Below, piece by piece: positions 33,311 to 45,448 of a stretch of 64,000 bases of DNA. Position 1 is the stretch's first letter. The number at the start of each line of letters is the position of its first letter. The notes below the pieces were generated by a model. The model saw nothing but the letters and a program-made list of their open reading frames with translations, made no database searches and was not told the DNA's origin. The stretch spans positions 62,857,159 through 62,921,158 of the forward strand of contig NC_044986.1 of NCBI RefSeq assembly GCF_008728515.1, in the 5' to 3' direction. A program made the position numbers and the translations under genes. The DNA is from Papio anubis (lineage: Eukaryota; Chordata; Mammalia; Primates; Cercopithecidae).

Positions 33311-34837
33311 TTAAAACTATGCAAAAATGCATGTTTATATAATCAGAGATAACAAGAAGCCCTAGGAAAGTACAAATAGTGATTGTTTTAAGGTAATATT
33401 TTATAACATTTAAGTATTTTCCAATTATGTGACAACTTTTCTTTTGGAGAATTAATTATTATGGATCAGTCAAGGGCCAAACACACAATAAATTTTTCAA
33501 TAGATTCAGTCTTCCTCTCAAATCCAAGGAAGGCCATATATAAAAGCAGGATCAAATTGCTAGGGGAATTCACATTTGATTCCTAATTGTACATTTACCA
33601 GAAGAAAATTTGGCGTTTGAATTCAGCATTTAAATTCACTACTATTCAACAGCAATCTGAATCCCCAAGTTCAATTAAAAAGGTCATTACCCTCTAGAAC
33701 TGAAGGTGCTCTTTTAATTACAATATTGCTAATGAATTGGGAGACAACACATTTTGGCTTAGTTCAATTAGCACATTTAAGTCAAAGCAAACTTCAGCGA
33801 ATATGGGTGACTTTCCCAGTGACACGCTTTTTTTTTTATTCCCTCCTTCTCTCCCTCCCTTCCTTCTTTTTGTGTCTTCCCTACTTCATTATTTCCTCGG
33901 AAATTTAAGCATAACTCTGGCATGTAAGTCTCTCGCTCCATTTTGTCTGTAAACTGCTGCAAAAGCTGTTAATAACTAAGGACTACAACCACATTTTTGT
34001 TTTGCAAAACTCTTCAAATTTATATGAATATTCAGAAAACATTTTGATGAGAAATTTTTAACATAGCTTTCTGAAGCAGAGTAAAACATAAACTTCACTT
34101 TCTCTGGCTAAAACAATAATTATCCAATCACTTTATCATGGTGTATTGCCCATGCTTTTGCTATGGAAAAGGGGAAAAAGTGAACATATTTAACACTTTG
34201 CTACCAACAATGGTTTATTCAGGTTAATTTATATTTGGAAAGTGGAGTTTCAGGATAACATTCCAAACTAAAGAATACTAATGAATAGCTCCTGAGCTCT
34301 GAGCTTTCCTGCCTGGCTAGGATTCACATGACATGACCTTAAATGTAACAGTTTTGGGTGAACAAGAGAAAATCTTCCCTTCAAAGTGATTTGTAAAGTT
34401 CAGAAAATTAGCTCTTATGCTCAAACTAATAGTAATAAAAACACTGCTACCAGATTAAATTTAAATAAAGTTCATAATAGCTGTTTGTAACATCTAGATT
34501 TAACTTCAGGGGAAATAATTGACTCAATTTGCCCAGGTTATGCTCTTCCTTTGCTATGCCAGTAGGGGGCTTGGAGAGGTTGTCCATGCAACATATCCTA
34601 CAGATTTGAATCAGCTAGACTGGGTGTTTATTCATTTATTCAGGAAATACACTGAGCAACCTACTATGAGCTTGGAGGTAGGCAACAACACAGAGAAAAA
34701 GCTAGATCTCTCTCTCTGTAAATTGGCATAAAGATAGTTTTAGCAAAGGAGGAACAACTTCCTTCTAATTTGGCACTACATTATTTTCTCCTTGGAAATT
34801 ATTTTCTCCTTGGAAAAGCCATCCACTTGGCTTTGTA
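33311..34837. other. Unique AT-rich sequence
   Basis: No gene is recognised. A CT-rich tract follows a T run at 33829-33866. An 18-bp tandem duplication lies at 34781-34816. Confidence 0.5.
34781..34816. repeat. 18-bp tandem duplication
   Basis: TTATTTTCTCCTTGGAAA occurs twice head to tail (34781-34798, 34799-34816), perfect. Confidence 0.95.
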
Positions 34838-35245
34838 CCCTGATTAGTCTGTTCTCACATGGTAATAAAGACATACTCGAGACTGGTTCATTTACAAAGA
34901 AAAGAGGTTTAACTGACTCACAGTTAAGCATGGCTGAGGAGGCCTAGAAAACTTACAATCATGGTGAAAGGAGAAGCAAACATCTCCTTCACATGGTGGC
35001 AAGAAGAAGTGCGAAGCGAAGACGGAAAAGCCCCTTATAAAAACCATCAGATCTCGTGAGAATTCAGTCACTACTATGAGAACAGGAACATGGGGGTAAC
35101 TGCCTCCACGATTCAATTAACTCCCACTGGGTCCCTCTCATGACCCATAGGGATTATGGAAAATACAGTTCAAGATGGGATTTGGGTGGGGACACAGCTA
35201 TAGAATTCAAGATGAGATTTGGGTGGGGACACAGCTATAGATAAA
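34838..35245 (-). mobile_element. MST/THE1-type MaLR LTR, antisense
   Basis: Reads in reverse: TGATTAGTCTGTTCTCACATG, AATAAAGACATACTCGAGACTGG, GGTTTAACTGACTCACAG, CTTACAATCATGG, TATAAAAACCATCAGATCTC, TGGGTCCCTCTCATGACC, and TTCAAGATGGGATTTGGGT. This is a primate-era ERVL-MaLR LTR, near full length, with no internal region seen. Its outer end holds a 37-bp duplication. Confidence 0.92.
35169..35242. repeat. 37-bp tandem duplication in the LTR end
   Basis: The unit beginning TTCAAGATG and ending ACAGCTATAGA is present twice (35169-35205, 35206-35242), differing at two positions. It duplicates the LTR terminus, which is single in the family. Confidence 0.93.
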
Positions 35246-35262
35246 CATTATCTCCTAAAAAA

Positions 35263-35585
35263 AAGTCATACTTTTTTTTTTTTTTTTTTTTTTTGAGACA
35301 GATTCTCACTCTGTTGCCCAGGCTGGACTGCAGTGACATGATCTCAGCTCACTGCAACCTCCACCTCCCAGGTTCAAGTGATTCTCATGCCTCAGCCTCC
35401 TGAGCAGCTGAGATTGCAGGCACCAGCCACCATGCCCAGCTAATTTTTGGATTTTTAGTAAAGACGAGGTTTCATCATGTTGAACAGGCCGGTCTTGAAC
35501 TCCTGACCTCAAGTGACCCTCCTGCCTCAGCCTCCCAAAGTCCTGGGATTGCAGGTGTCAGCCACCACACCTGGTCAAGTCATAC
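35263..35585 (-). mobile_element. Alu, antisense, with TSD
   Basis: T run at 35272-35294, GAGACAGATTCTCACTC, both arms, and CACCACACCTGGTC. The TSD AAGTCATAC flanks it (35263-35271 and 35577-35585). Confidence 0.97.
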
Positions 35586-36828
35586 CTTTTAAAAATATAT
35601 ATTTTTTTAATTATATTCAAGTAAGGTATGTTCTTTAAAGAAAATTTAGAAATAAAAGAAGAAAACACAAATACTTTCTTTCCCAAAGCAAAAACTGCTA
35701 ACATTTTAAAACTTTTCTTTCAAATTTTGTTTATCTCTTTTTCTCTCTTGCGTGTAGTTGGAAAAAAAGCTGTAATTATACTGTTTTTTAAATTTGTGCT
35801 AAGTATTAATGCAAACTTTTCATAAAACATTTAGTGGAAGCATATTTCATAATTTATAACATACTATGATTTTTCTTATTGTTTTCTTCACTGCAGATTA
35901 TAATTAAGATGATCAACTTTTCAGATAACACTTTCCTAGAAGTGTTGAGTCAAAGAATAAATATGTATTTGTTTATTTTAAAGTACAAATGTATACACGA
36001 ACACACACAAATATATATATAATATATATTTTTTTTATTTGCTTCATTTGTATTGTTAAAGGGCATTTCCCAAAGATTGAAGCAAATTACACTCCATCTA
36101 AAAAAAATACTTAACCTCACTCAGGTATATACATAATGCACAGCTTACTCAGATGTATATATAATTTTGTAATGCATTAGGAAAATGATTGTATACCTAA
36201 TATTTTCTCTGTATTTGTAACTAAAGTATGGTGATTTGTGAAAAGCTTCTTTACATCTATTTTCTATTAAGATATTGCTAAATTTTTGCCTATCTTTGAG
36301 GTTTCTTTTCAATGGCTTATTGTGTGTAAAATAAACCATGATAAACCTCTTTAAAAAATAATTTCTAAGAGTGCTGTATATATTAAAAATATGAACTTTA
36401 TATTGGCCACATTTATTGCAAATATTTTCCCAGATATAATTACTTTTAATTTTATTTATGACCTGTTTTACAAAAAAGTACAAGTTTTATATAACGAATT
36501 GTGTTGTATTTCTTATATCAAGATGTTAACCAATATTTTTTATTCAATTTTTATTATTCAGTTCTGATAAATTTCCCTGGTATTTGTCTCAAAGCCCCAC
36601 ATATTTCTTGTTATTCCTTAAAAAGAACTATTGACTTTTTAAAGAAACTTCTCTTACTTATTGAATTTTATTACTAATTCCAAAAGTGGCTAATTTTCTT
36701 CTCTCTCTTTCCTTCTCTCTCCCTAAACATATCATCTAAAAAACACCTTTTAAGTTGTTTTTCTTCTCCAGTAATTATCTTCCTTATTTCTACTCTTATC
36801 ACAAAAGCCAAACTTCAGAACTATACAA

Positions 36829-36876
<48 letters not shown>

Positions 36877-37071
36877 GGGAATCTGGACTATTCGTTGTTA
36901 ATATAATATTGATATTTTTTAGCATGTTAAGAAAATACCTTTTTTATTTCTAAATTTCTCCAAAGTATTTTGTTGGTGGTGCTAGTGGAGAACTATTTTT
37001 ACATTTAAATCCAGAAATGATTAGTTATATAAAACTCTGACTTTAAATGTAAAAAAGTGCGTTACATTATG
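35586..37071 (-). other. Very AT-rich sequence, perhaps antisense HAL1/L1 relic
   Basis: At 36370-36540 phrases such as TTTATTGCAAATATTTTCCC resemble reversed old L1/HAL1. The match is weak. A minus-strand 112-codon frame (36145-36483) lies within it and has no known domain. Confidence 0.33.
36831..36875. repeat. (TAA)15 microsatellite
   Basis: Pure trinucleotide run of 45 bases. Confidence 0.97.
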
Positions 37072-37399
37072 AATTTTATTACAGACGGGCGCGGTGGCTC
37101 ACACCTGTAATCCCAGCGCTCTGGGAAGCCGAGGCGGGTGGATCACAAGGTCAGGAGTTTGAGACCAGCCTGGTCAACATGGTGAAACCCTATCTCTACT
37201 AAAAACACAAAAAATTAGCTGGACGTGGTGGCAGGTGCCTGTAATCCTAGCTGCTCTGGAGGCTGAGGCAGGAGAATCGCTTGAACTCGAGAGGTGGAGG
37301 TTGCAATGAGCTGAGACTGTGTGGCACTGCACTGCCAGCCTGGGCAACAGAGCAAGACTCTGTCTCAAAAAAAAAAAAAAAAGAAGAAATTTTATTACA
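37072..37399 (+). mobile_element. Alu, sense, with TSD
   Basis: Alu at 37084-37387, starting GACGGGCGCGGTGGCTC and ending in A15 plus GAAG. TSD AATTTTATTACA at 37072-37083 and 37388-37399. S-type by eye. Confidence 0.97.
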
Positions 37400-38670
37400 T
37401 TACAGAATCTTTTTTTAAAGCATTTGCAACATATTCGGTGGCTAGCTGTGAAAAAAGTTCTTATGAATTTGTTTTATAGATAAGATGTTCAATATTGTCA
37501 GCATTTTTTGATTAAATATCTTTTTTATCTTTTATTGATATAATAATATTTTTTGATTATATATTATTAAAGTAAGTTACTCCGTTTAACAGACTAGGCA
37601 ACAGTAAAAGTTTTCTAAACGTTTTCTTGATTCACCTTTATATTGAATTTTGCTATCTTAATAAAAAATTCTATAATCATTACCTTTTTGTTATCTTTGT
37701 CAGGCTTTTTATAAGTATTATGTTGGGAAAAATAAATGAATTGGTAGCTTTCCATCTTTTTGCATGTCTTATCACGAATTCTATAGCATGGGACTAATTC
37801 TTTTAAAACCTTAAAAACTCCGGGGCCAAATTCTATTTAGAGGTAACTAACATTTTGATACTACTAACGACTAATAGTACATTAAGAACATTTTTACCTC
37901 ATGGCTCAATTTAGGTAATGTATGTTTTCTCAGAAAAAATGGCTTCTGAGACCTCCAAACATATTGATTTAATTTTACATAGTATTTCCTTATTTTAAAA
38001 AGTTACTCTTAATATCTTTCCATTTTAATTTATAACATTTATAACTTTATATATATTTATTCTTACTATTTGACTCACTATGGGTCAGTCTCGTTTTGTC
38101 TGAAATAACCAGAGATGATTAATTTATCAACTCTTCGGATATCTTTCTTCTAATAAATAAATTCTTGCTTTTATCTCCATCATTGTCTTTCCTCCATTTT
38201 CTTCTACTTTTTTAATTGAAGAGGATATTAAAGAAAAATTGTTATTTCTTCACAATTCTTCCTTAGCTCTCTCTCTTGCCTTGGTTCACTGTGGGCAGAG
38301 TAAATTCCTTGGCTTCACTGACCTAGGCCTGACCATGAGAGTTGCTTTAAGTAGTAAGATTTAGGCAGAAAAGAAGTTGTGTCACATCCAAATAGGGGCT
38401 TTACGGAGCATTCCATGTGTCCCTCTCCATGTGTCTTGTGTTCTTACCCTTGCCTTGGGAATATGCTTCCCATTTGGGGGCTGATCCTTCAGTCAGCATC
38501 CCAGAAATAGAAAAAAATGCGTAAAACAGACATCAGTCCAACCTGCAGAGTGCAGTTGAGCAACAGCAACTAACAACGACCCAGCCTCTTTTATTCAACT
38601 TGCTGGGAAACAAACATTTATTGCAGCCATTGAGATGGTGTACTGTCATGGAGGAAGACCTAGTGAAAAG
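37400..38670 (-). other. AT-rich sequence, possible old L1/HAL1 antisense in part
   Basis: 37690-37760 (TTTGTCAGGCTTTTTATAAGTATTATG) resembles reversed ORF2. 38270-38640 is more balanced and unrecognised. No gene is seen. Confidence 0.33.
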
Positions 38671-38847
38671 TGACGAATACAATTTATTTATTTATTTATT
38701 TTAGACAGAGTCTCGCTCTGTCACCCAGGCTGGAGTGCAGTGGCGCGATCTTCACTCACTGCAACTTCCGTCTCCCTGGTTCAAGCCATTTCCTGCCTCA
38801 GCCTCCCGAGTAGCTGGGACTACAGGCGCACACCGCAACACCTGGCT

Positions 38848-38881
<34 letters not shown>

Positions 38882-39012
38882 TAGAGACTGGGTTTCACCG
38901 TGTTGCCCAGGCTGGTCACAAACTCCTGAGCTCAGGCAATCCGCCTGCCTCCACCTCCCAATGTGCTAGGATTACGGGAGTGATCCACCATGCCCAGTTG
39001 ACTAATACAATT
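38671..39012 (-). mobile_element. Alu, antisense, with TSD and expanded internal T run
   Basis: Alu at 38685-38998; the tail is (TTTA)n-like. An internal run of about 29 T (38851-38879) has expanded at the mid A-rich/right-arm position. TSD TGAC[G/T]AATACAATT at 38671-38684 and 38999-39012 (one mismatch). Confidence 0.96.
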
Positions 39013-40147
39013 GTATATTATTCTTTCTATCATAATAAATTGAACCCCTTCTTCATGCTCCATCTTACCTGTTTATTAATAATAAGGCTAAAATTATGCC
39101 ACTGCATACAGCTTTGTAAATGTGCCAAAAATTTAATAATTTGATGTTAAAACATTCTAAAAAGTATGAAATTAGTTATTTTTTCCTATTTGACCTAATA
39201 TATATTTACAATATATATTTTTAAATTTCTATGTGCTTTTATCATTTAATCCATATGATTCGTTTCTAGCGTCCTTGTAGTGTTTTCAGAGAGATGTGGT
39301 CTTACAATTTTTGACTTTATGAATTTAGGTTGCTTTTATGGCTTACAATGTGATATTTTTAAATTGTTTTGGTAAACAGTTGAAAAACATTTGATTTTTA
39401 ATAACACTTTAAATGTTTTAAACTTAATCTGAATATTTGAATTTAATTTGGGATATAAATCTATGTGCTTTGATTATGATGACTGGTAAGATTCACTTTA
39501 TCTCTGTATTGTTTGCTTTAATTTTCTTCAGTGATACAAAACCAAAACGTTTATATCCTCCTAAATTTTTAAGTGCATTCCTAAACTATTTCCTCTGATT
39601 AATAAATTTATGAAAAATACAAAAACATTGGCCTGTGCATGTATCATCCCTCAACACACACAACTAGTGTAAAATAATTTTTTATTTCTAGTTCACTTAA
39701 ATTTTCAGTATTTGACAACATATTTTGAGGTTACAGTTGTTGATTATGACTGTTTAATGACAAAACTTTTCATATATTTATTCTCTGGGAATTTTTTAAA
39801 TGTTTGCAATATATTCGATGGCTAGCATTGCAGAAGTTTTTTAAAATCTTTATGTTGAACTGGAATCATGCCCACACCACTCCATATATGTTATTTAATT
39901 CTCTATTTCTTAGTTGCCAAGTTCTCATTTTTCGTTTTATTGGAGCATATTTTCAAGTAAGATTATTCAAAAATGATTCATCAATGATACATGTTTTGAA
40001 TCCTTTACATTTTCAAGAATGTCTTCACATAGAAATGACAACAACACGGCTATATTTATAATTATTGAAATGCAATTTTTTTTCCCTCTGAGACTCCATA
40101 TAAGTGACTTCTAGCATTTATTATGATACAAACTTTGAATCTAACTT
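39013..40147. other. AT-rich sequence
   Basis: No gene is recognised. 39803-39826 is a near-copy of 37423-37446. Confidence 0.45.
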
Positions 40148-40469
40148 AAAAGTTGTACTTTTTTTTTTTTTTTTTTTTTGAGATGGAGTCTCACTCCGTC
40201 GCCAGGCTGGAGTGCACTGGTGTGATCATGGCTCACCGCAACATCTGACTCCCTGGTTCAAGCGATCCTCCTGCCTCAGCCTCCTGAGTAGCTGGGATTA
40301 CAGTCATATGCCACCACATGTAGCTAATTTTTGTATTTTTAGTAGAGACGGGGTTTCGCCATGTTGGCCAGGATAGTCTCGATCTCCTGACCTTGTGATC
40401 CGCCCGCCTTGGCCTCCCAAAGTGCTGGGATTACAGGCATGAGCCACTGCGCCTGGCCAAAATTTGTGC
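40148..40469 (-). mobile_element. Alu, antisense
   Basis: T run at 40159-40179, GAGATGGAGTCTCACTCC, both arms, and GCGCCTGGCC at 40449-40458. Imperfect TSD AAAAGTTGTAC (40148-40158) and AAAATTTGTGC (40459-40469). Confidence 0.97.
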
Positions 40470-41698
40470 TTTTAAGTAACATCCCTCTCTTCCCTGCACT
40501 GAAAGATATGACTTTGTTATTGACATTTTAAAAATCTGACAGTATATTCTAGGCATAGGTCTTTTTCACCGGCTTTCCACGAAACATAGTGATTCTTTTA
40601 AACTTACAAAGCCAAAATCTTATTAGTTTTATAATAACTATTTTATTATGACTTTGATTATTCTTTTTGGTCAGTTTGTTTTGGCTAGATTCCCAAGGAT
40701 TGTCAGCTATCTACAAATTGCATCTTTGTTTTCTTTCCTTGATTTATATTATGTTTTTGATTGATCTGCATTCTTAGTGTACTTTTCAAAATTGTTCTTT
40801 AAGTCACTGACTGGATTTCATAGTTTGCCGATTCTGGTTTTACACTTCCAATGAATACTTTTATCAGTTTAATGTGTTTTTTCTAATTTTCCTTCTCATC
40901 CCAGACTTTTTATGCTCACAAGCTGTATCTCTGCAAATGACCACTTTGTATCATCTTTAATCTCTTCTTTAGTGAATTTGTCTTTTCTGGTTCTTTATTG
41001 AAAAAGCAAATATACATTCTAGAAAAAAATATGTTTCTAAAATAATTATTTCTTTGCAATGTTAGGACATCAAATTCTTCTTATGTTATTAGCTCTTTCT
41101 GTAGAAAGAGTTTGGTCTTCATCGATTCAAACAAGGGGATCTTTACCCATATCCACATGTTTCATGCAAATAAGTGTATGTGTTCATTTTAATCTCCATC
41201 ACTATTTCCCTGTGTACATCCAGATATTCCTTTTCTAATATTGTCAATGAAACCCAGAATAAGTGAGATTGTATCATTTCCTGTTTCCCTAATCCTTGCA
41301 GTAAAATAGGTGTATTTACTTCTGGATAATTTTAAGCAGCCTGTAATTATTGTCTTCTCTTTATTTCCCACACTACCGGTATTTTACAACTCCACTTATA
41401 ATTTGCTTCATAAATGTGTTGTATGGTTTTCCCAACCCTTTACACCTCTGAATATGCTATATGGAAGTTGTAGTCTCCAGAATAGAGAAAGAAAGATAGT
41501 GATGTGGGTGGGGGACGTGGAGGAGGATGCAAAATAAATGTCAGTCATCTCAGTCACCCATAGACCTGGGATTATCACCAAATTCTCTGGATATACGCAG
41601 TGATTATAGATCTCTGAACAAAGGATCCAGAGTGGGGATGAATGAAAGACATCTCCCACGCATTCTAATCACTTCTGAATCCACTCCAACTCTACTGT
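40470..41698. other. AT-rich unique sequence
   Basis: The 40560-41350 part has the pyrimidine-rich look of an antisense L1/HAL1 relic, but I cannot align it. No gene is recognised. Confidence 0.4.
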
Positions 41699-41907
41699 AT
41701 TTAGAGCAATGGTTCTCAAACTTGAGTGTCCATCAGAATCACCTGGAGGACTTGTAAAAACAAAACAAAACAGATTGCTGTCACACTCCCAGACCATCTA
41801 ATTTAATAGGACTAAGGTGGAGCCTGATAATTTGCATTTCCAACAAGTCCCAGGTGATGCTGATGCTGCTGCTCTGGGCATCAAATTTGAGAATCTCTAA
41901 TTTACAG
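41699..41907 (+). mobile_element. MER5A (hAT-Charlie MITE), complete, with 8-bp TSD
   Basis: Starts CAATGGTTCTCAAACTTGAG at 41707, contains ATCAGAATCACCTGGAGGAC, AACAAGTCCCAGGTGATGC and TGATGCTGCTG, and ends TTTGAGAATCTCTA at 41899. Flanks ATTTAGAG (41699-41706) and ATTTACAG (41900-41907) match at 7 of 8 positions, the TSD size of hAT elements. Confidence 0.95.
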
Positions 41908-42314
41908 CAATTCTTCCAAGGGAGCTCAATCACAGATTGAAATATTTTTTAACTTTGTATCAGTGTGTATTTTCACAGATATCCCATGAGCATGTAAGGA
42001 AATGTGAATTAAGCATTCACAGCTAGTGATTTAGTTAAAATGTTATGTTTATATATTTTTATTTACATTATTTAAGCATTTTACTATTAGATTTCTTTTT
42101 AAGATTATGTTATATATAGATATTTAAAAGCTAGTTGGAAATGAAATGTGTTTCATTATCTAATAGAACCATTAAAAGTACATTGTTAAGACTAATTTGT
42201 AAACGTACTGGCCACAATATCTGGAATATACTTGTTTTTAATGGGGGATTAAATAAAAATTTCCTAATACAAAAATTGAACTAAGTCTGATTGGGGAAAG
42301 TACATATGTGTGTG

Positions 42315-42340
42315 TATGTTTGTGTGAAGACACAAACATA
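42315..42340. repeat. Perfect hairpin in TG/CA repeat sequence
   Basis: TATGTTTGTGT (42315-42325) and ACACAAACATA (42330-42340) with a GAAG loop. The surroundings (42300-42380) are TG-rich on the left and TACA/TATA-rich on the right. Confidence 0.95.
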
Positions 42341-42406
42341 TACATAAAATATATACATACATGTATACATATATATCTGAGAGACTTGCTAAAGGTTATA
42401 CAAAGA

Positions 42407-42490
42407 AAAATTCTAATTTCTGGCTGTGTGTATTAAAATATGAAGAACAAAATTCTAATTTCTGGCTGTGTGTATTAAAATATGAAGAAA
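42407..42490. repeat. 42-bp tandem duplication
   Basis: The unit contains TTCTAATTTCTGGCTGTG and then TGTATTAAAATATGAAGAA. Copies at 42407-42448 and 42449-42490 are nearly identical, so the duplication is recent or conserved by conversion. Confidence 0.96.
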
Positions 42491-43449
42491 AATGAGACTA
42501 CATTAAGCATGTGCAAGATGACGTGGGAATGGAGTAGGAAAGGTGTTTGTTCCTGGCTGGCCAGATTCAGATTATTTGGGGAATCATGTCTTGAGAGCAG
42601 AATTGTGGGTCACTGTGTTTCTCTTTCCCTTTGTTGCTTTGGGTTATTGAAAAAGAGCTGGGGACTTTATTAAAAAGAAAACGGTATTAATGTTTTTGTC
42701 CTGTCAATATCTTGAAAGTTGTTTCCCTAAGAATGGTCAGACATAGTGAGACTTAATCAGCAAAAATACCACCATGTACTTTAATAATGAAATAAATTAG
42801 ACTGGGGTTATTATAAGAACAGTTTCTGAATGACGATGCAAAATATAACAAACACTGAAGCCCCACACTGGCACAGCATCTGTGAGGCTCTAGGGTTTAC
42901 GCTCCCTAGGTTTAGAAAATTTTATGTTTCAACCCCAAAGACAGACATTTTCAGACTACCTTTATGTGATTCCACTGTAATATTCAATTTTGTCAAATTA
43001 TTTTTCTTTTATACATTGAATTAGTCCCTTTTTCCCAATTCTCTTCAGAATTAACAAATTTAGATTTTCCAGCACATGGCAGTTCCATTTAAGTGGAATA
43101 AAATAAGGTCTGTTCATTTCTCTTTTGCTTTCTACAGTTTGCTTTTCTCTGTGTGAAAAGGCTATTTCTTCTTCAAGTGTATTATTATTCTCATAGACAC
43201 AAACAGAAGCTCCTTTTGCAATTGACTTGCCTCTCTTTTTGTCATTACAAAATTATCACTATGGTAGTTTTACCAGTTAGAAGCTAAGTATGATTAAATT
43301 CCACTTGACCTTGTTTAACCCTTCATTCATAGAACACTTCCTAGAGCAAGGGAGTTTGAAGCTGAAATATTGCTTGAAGCTGATACATAATATGGAGAGG
43401 AAAAGCAGTCTTGCCTTGAACTTGGAAAAGCTTACAATCTAGACTGTAT

Positions 43450-43628
43450 CATTGTTCTCAAAGTGTGGTCCATGAGCAGCATAGGTATCACTTGTGGATC
43501 TGTTAGAAATGCAGATTCATGGAATCACCTAATGAAACAGAATTTTTGTTTAAACAACCCTTCCAAATAAACTGTTTTACAAAATCCTTTAGGTGATTCT
43601 TATGCATATTAGGTTTGGAGGCTACTGC
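43450..43628 (-). mobile_element. MER5A, antisense, diverged
   Basis: CATTGTTCTCAAAGTGTGGTCC at the start, then AGCAGCATAGGTATCACTTG, GTTAGAAATGCAGATTCATG and TTTAGGTGATTCTTATGCATA in reversed MER5A order. Confidence 0.87.
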
Positions 43629-44611
43629 TATAATCAAAGATAAATTATGATTAGATTTTTAAAAAATGATATCTTAGTAGATCTCAGAAGTGAATGCAAT
43701 GCCTTCTGGTGCAGATAAAGGAAGCCTTCTGGCACTTGAACTGAAAGTAAAGAAGGCTTTTTTTGGGTTATGATGGTGGACCAATGGCTATGTAGAAGGG
43801 AAGAGATGATACAAGCAAATTCCCAAGGCCAGGAAAACACAGATGTATCATTGCATAGGGGGCTGGTAAGTCAAAATACAATGTCTAAAGACATTACCAA
43901 AGTACTTTGTGAGTACCATGGAAGTAAACGTCTGATACTAGGAAGAGTGAGGGGAGGCCTCACAAAGCGATTTATACAAGTCTGGGCCGAGATGGGTAAT
44001 TTCAGTTTACAAGTCATGTAAACTGAGGGCTGGGAAAACACAAATTCAGATTTTCAAGGCTAAAGAGACCTTCAGCATAAACTAATACAATTCACTGCAC
44101 AATGCATAGGTTCCTTCTCTACAACAGGTTGGATGAGTGTTTGGCCTCTGCTGGGTTCTACTGTACGTTCACCAGGATTCTCACATACATTAGGAAGATA
44201 TATAATTATCAAGACAAAGCATCCTCTTCTGGTGTTCTCAATTTTTGTTTATTTGTTTGACATTTTTACCTGCTCATGAGTCAGTATCTCTAATGATGGA
44301 ATATTTTAATACATAAACATCTTACCTTTTAACTATACTGCTCAGTTAGCAGGTATATATTTTACATCAGGTCCTCTGCCCCTGGTTTTCTACCATTTAC
44401 ACATGATTTTACTTTTGAATAACAACCTGAAAGACCAAAGCTCTAACTTATTGTCATTGATATGGACTAAAGTGGTATATATTTAAATTATGGGACCTAA
44501 GATACAAGGTTGTCCAACATACAAACGGAGAATGCATTTACCTTCATGGTATGATCACAGGAGCACTAACACACCTGGCTGACCCCAAACACCTCCCCAT
44601 TGGCTGATTAT
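43629..44611. other. Unique sequence
   Basis: No gene is recognised. An 83-codon frame at 43770-44021 shows no known motif. Confidence 0.5.
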
Positions 44612-44938
44612 AATAGATACGTAAGGGGCCGGGCGCGGTGGCTCAAGCCTGTAATCCCAGCACTTTGGGAGGCCGAGACGGGCGGATCACGAGGTCAGGA
44701 GATCGAGACCACCCTGGCTAACACGGTGAAACCCCGTCTCTACTAAAAAATACAAAAAACTAGCCGGGCGAGGTGGCGGGCGCCTGTAGTCCCAGCTACT
44801 CGGGAGGCTGAGGCAGGAGAATGACGTGAACCCGGGAGGCGGAGATTGCAGTGAGCTGAGATCCGGCCACAGCACTCCAGCCTGAGCGACAGAGCGAGAC
44901 TCCGTCTCAAAAAAAAAAAAAAAAAATAGATACGTAAG
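44612..44938 (+). mobile_element. Full-length AluY of Old World monkey type, perfect 14-bp TSD
   Basis: Starts GGCCGGGCGCGGTGGCTCAA at 44627, ends in an A run of about 18, and is flanked by AATAGATACGTAAG (44612-44625, 44925-44938). Diagnostic: CTCAAGCCTG, CCGAGACGGGCGGATC, CGGGCGAGGTGGCGGGCGCC and GAGCTGAGATCCGGCCAC. Few differences from the subfamily consensus make this the youngest-looking insertion in the window. Its Pol III A/B boxes are present, though whether it is transcribed cannot be told. Confidence 0.98.
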
Positions 44939-45448
44939 ATACATGTATTTTACAGGGATAAACTTACAATATTCTTTCAGACATCTAAAAGGTGAATAGG
45001 CATCATTGTATTCATTTAGATACAGAATAGTACCTAATCTCTAAAGAGGAAAAACCCCTAGAATTAGAGGGAAAGATTATACATATTTACACTCTACAAT
45101 AACATTAATAAAGTCATCGGCATATGACTTTTTACCTAGATATAGACATTTGCTTATATGTAAATTAACCCTTAATATGAGATATTGCAAATATTTTCTG
45201 AAAATATGAGACTTTATCTGGGTTAATCTGAGACTGATACTCTAAAGCCATTTTGGAGAGATACTAGAGTATATTCTTGAACAGACATGACTTGCCTATT
45301 TCTGCTTTAAGGAAAACTATAATCCACCTAATCGGATTGTAACATATCTGGTGTGAGGTACTTCTAGTTATTGATAAAGGAGAAAACTGTATAGGAAGAA
45401 TGCATTCAGAAAAAGTAGAAATGAGACCCATGGAAAGAAGGAGAAGGA
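44939..45448. other. AT-rich unique sequence
   Basis: Nothing recognised. Confidence 0.5.

Larger units (their letters stand above)
41908..43449. other. AT-rich unique sequence
   Basis: Contains the TG/TA hairpin (42315-42340) and the 42-bp duplication (42407-42490). No gene is recognised. Confidence 0.5.
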
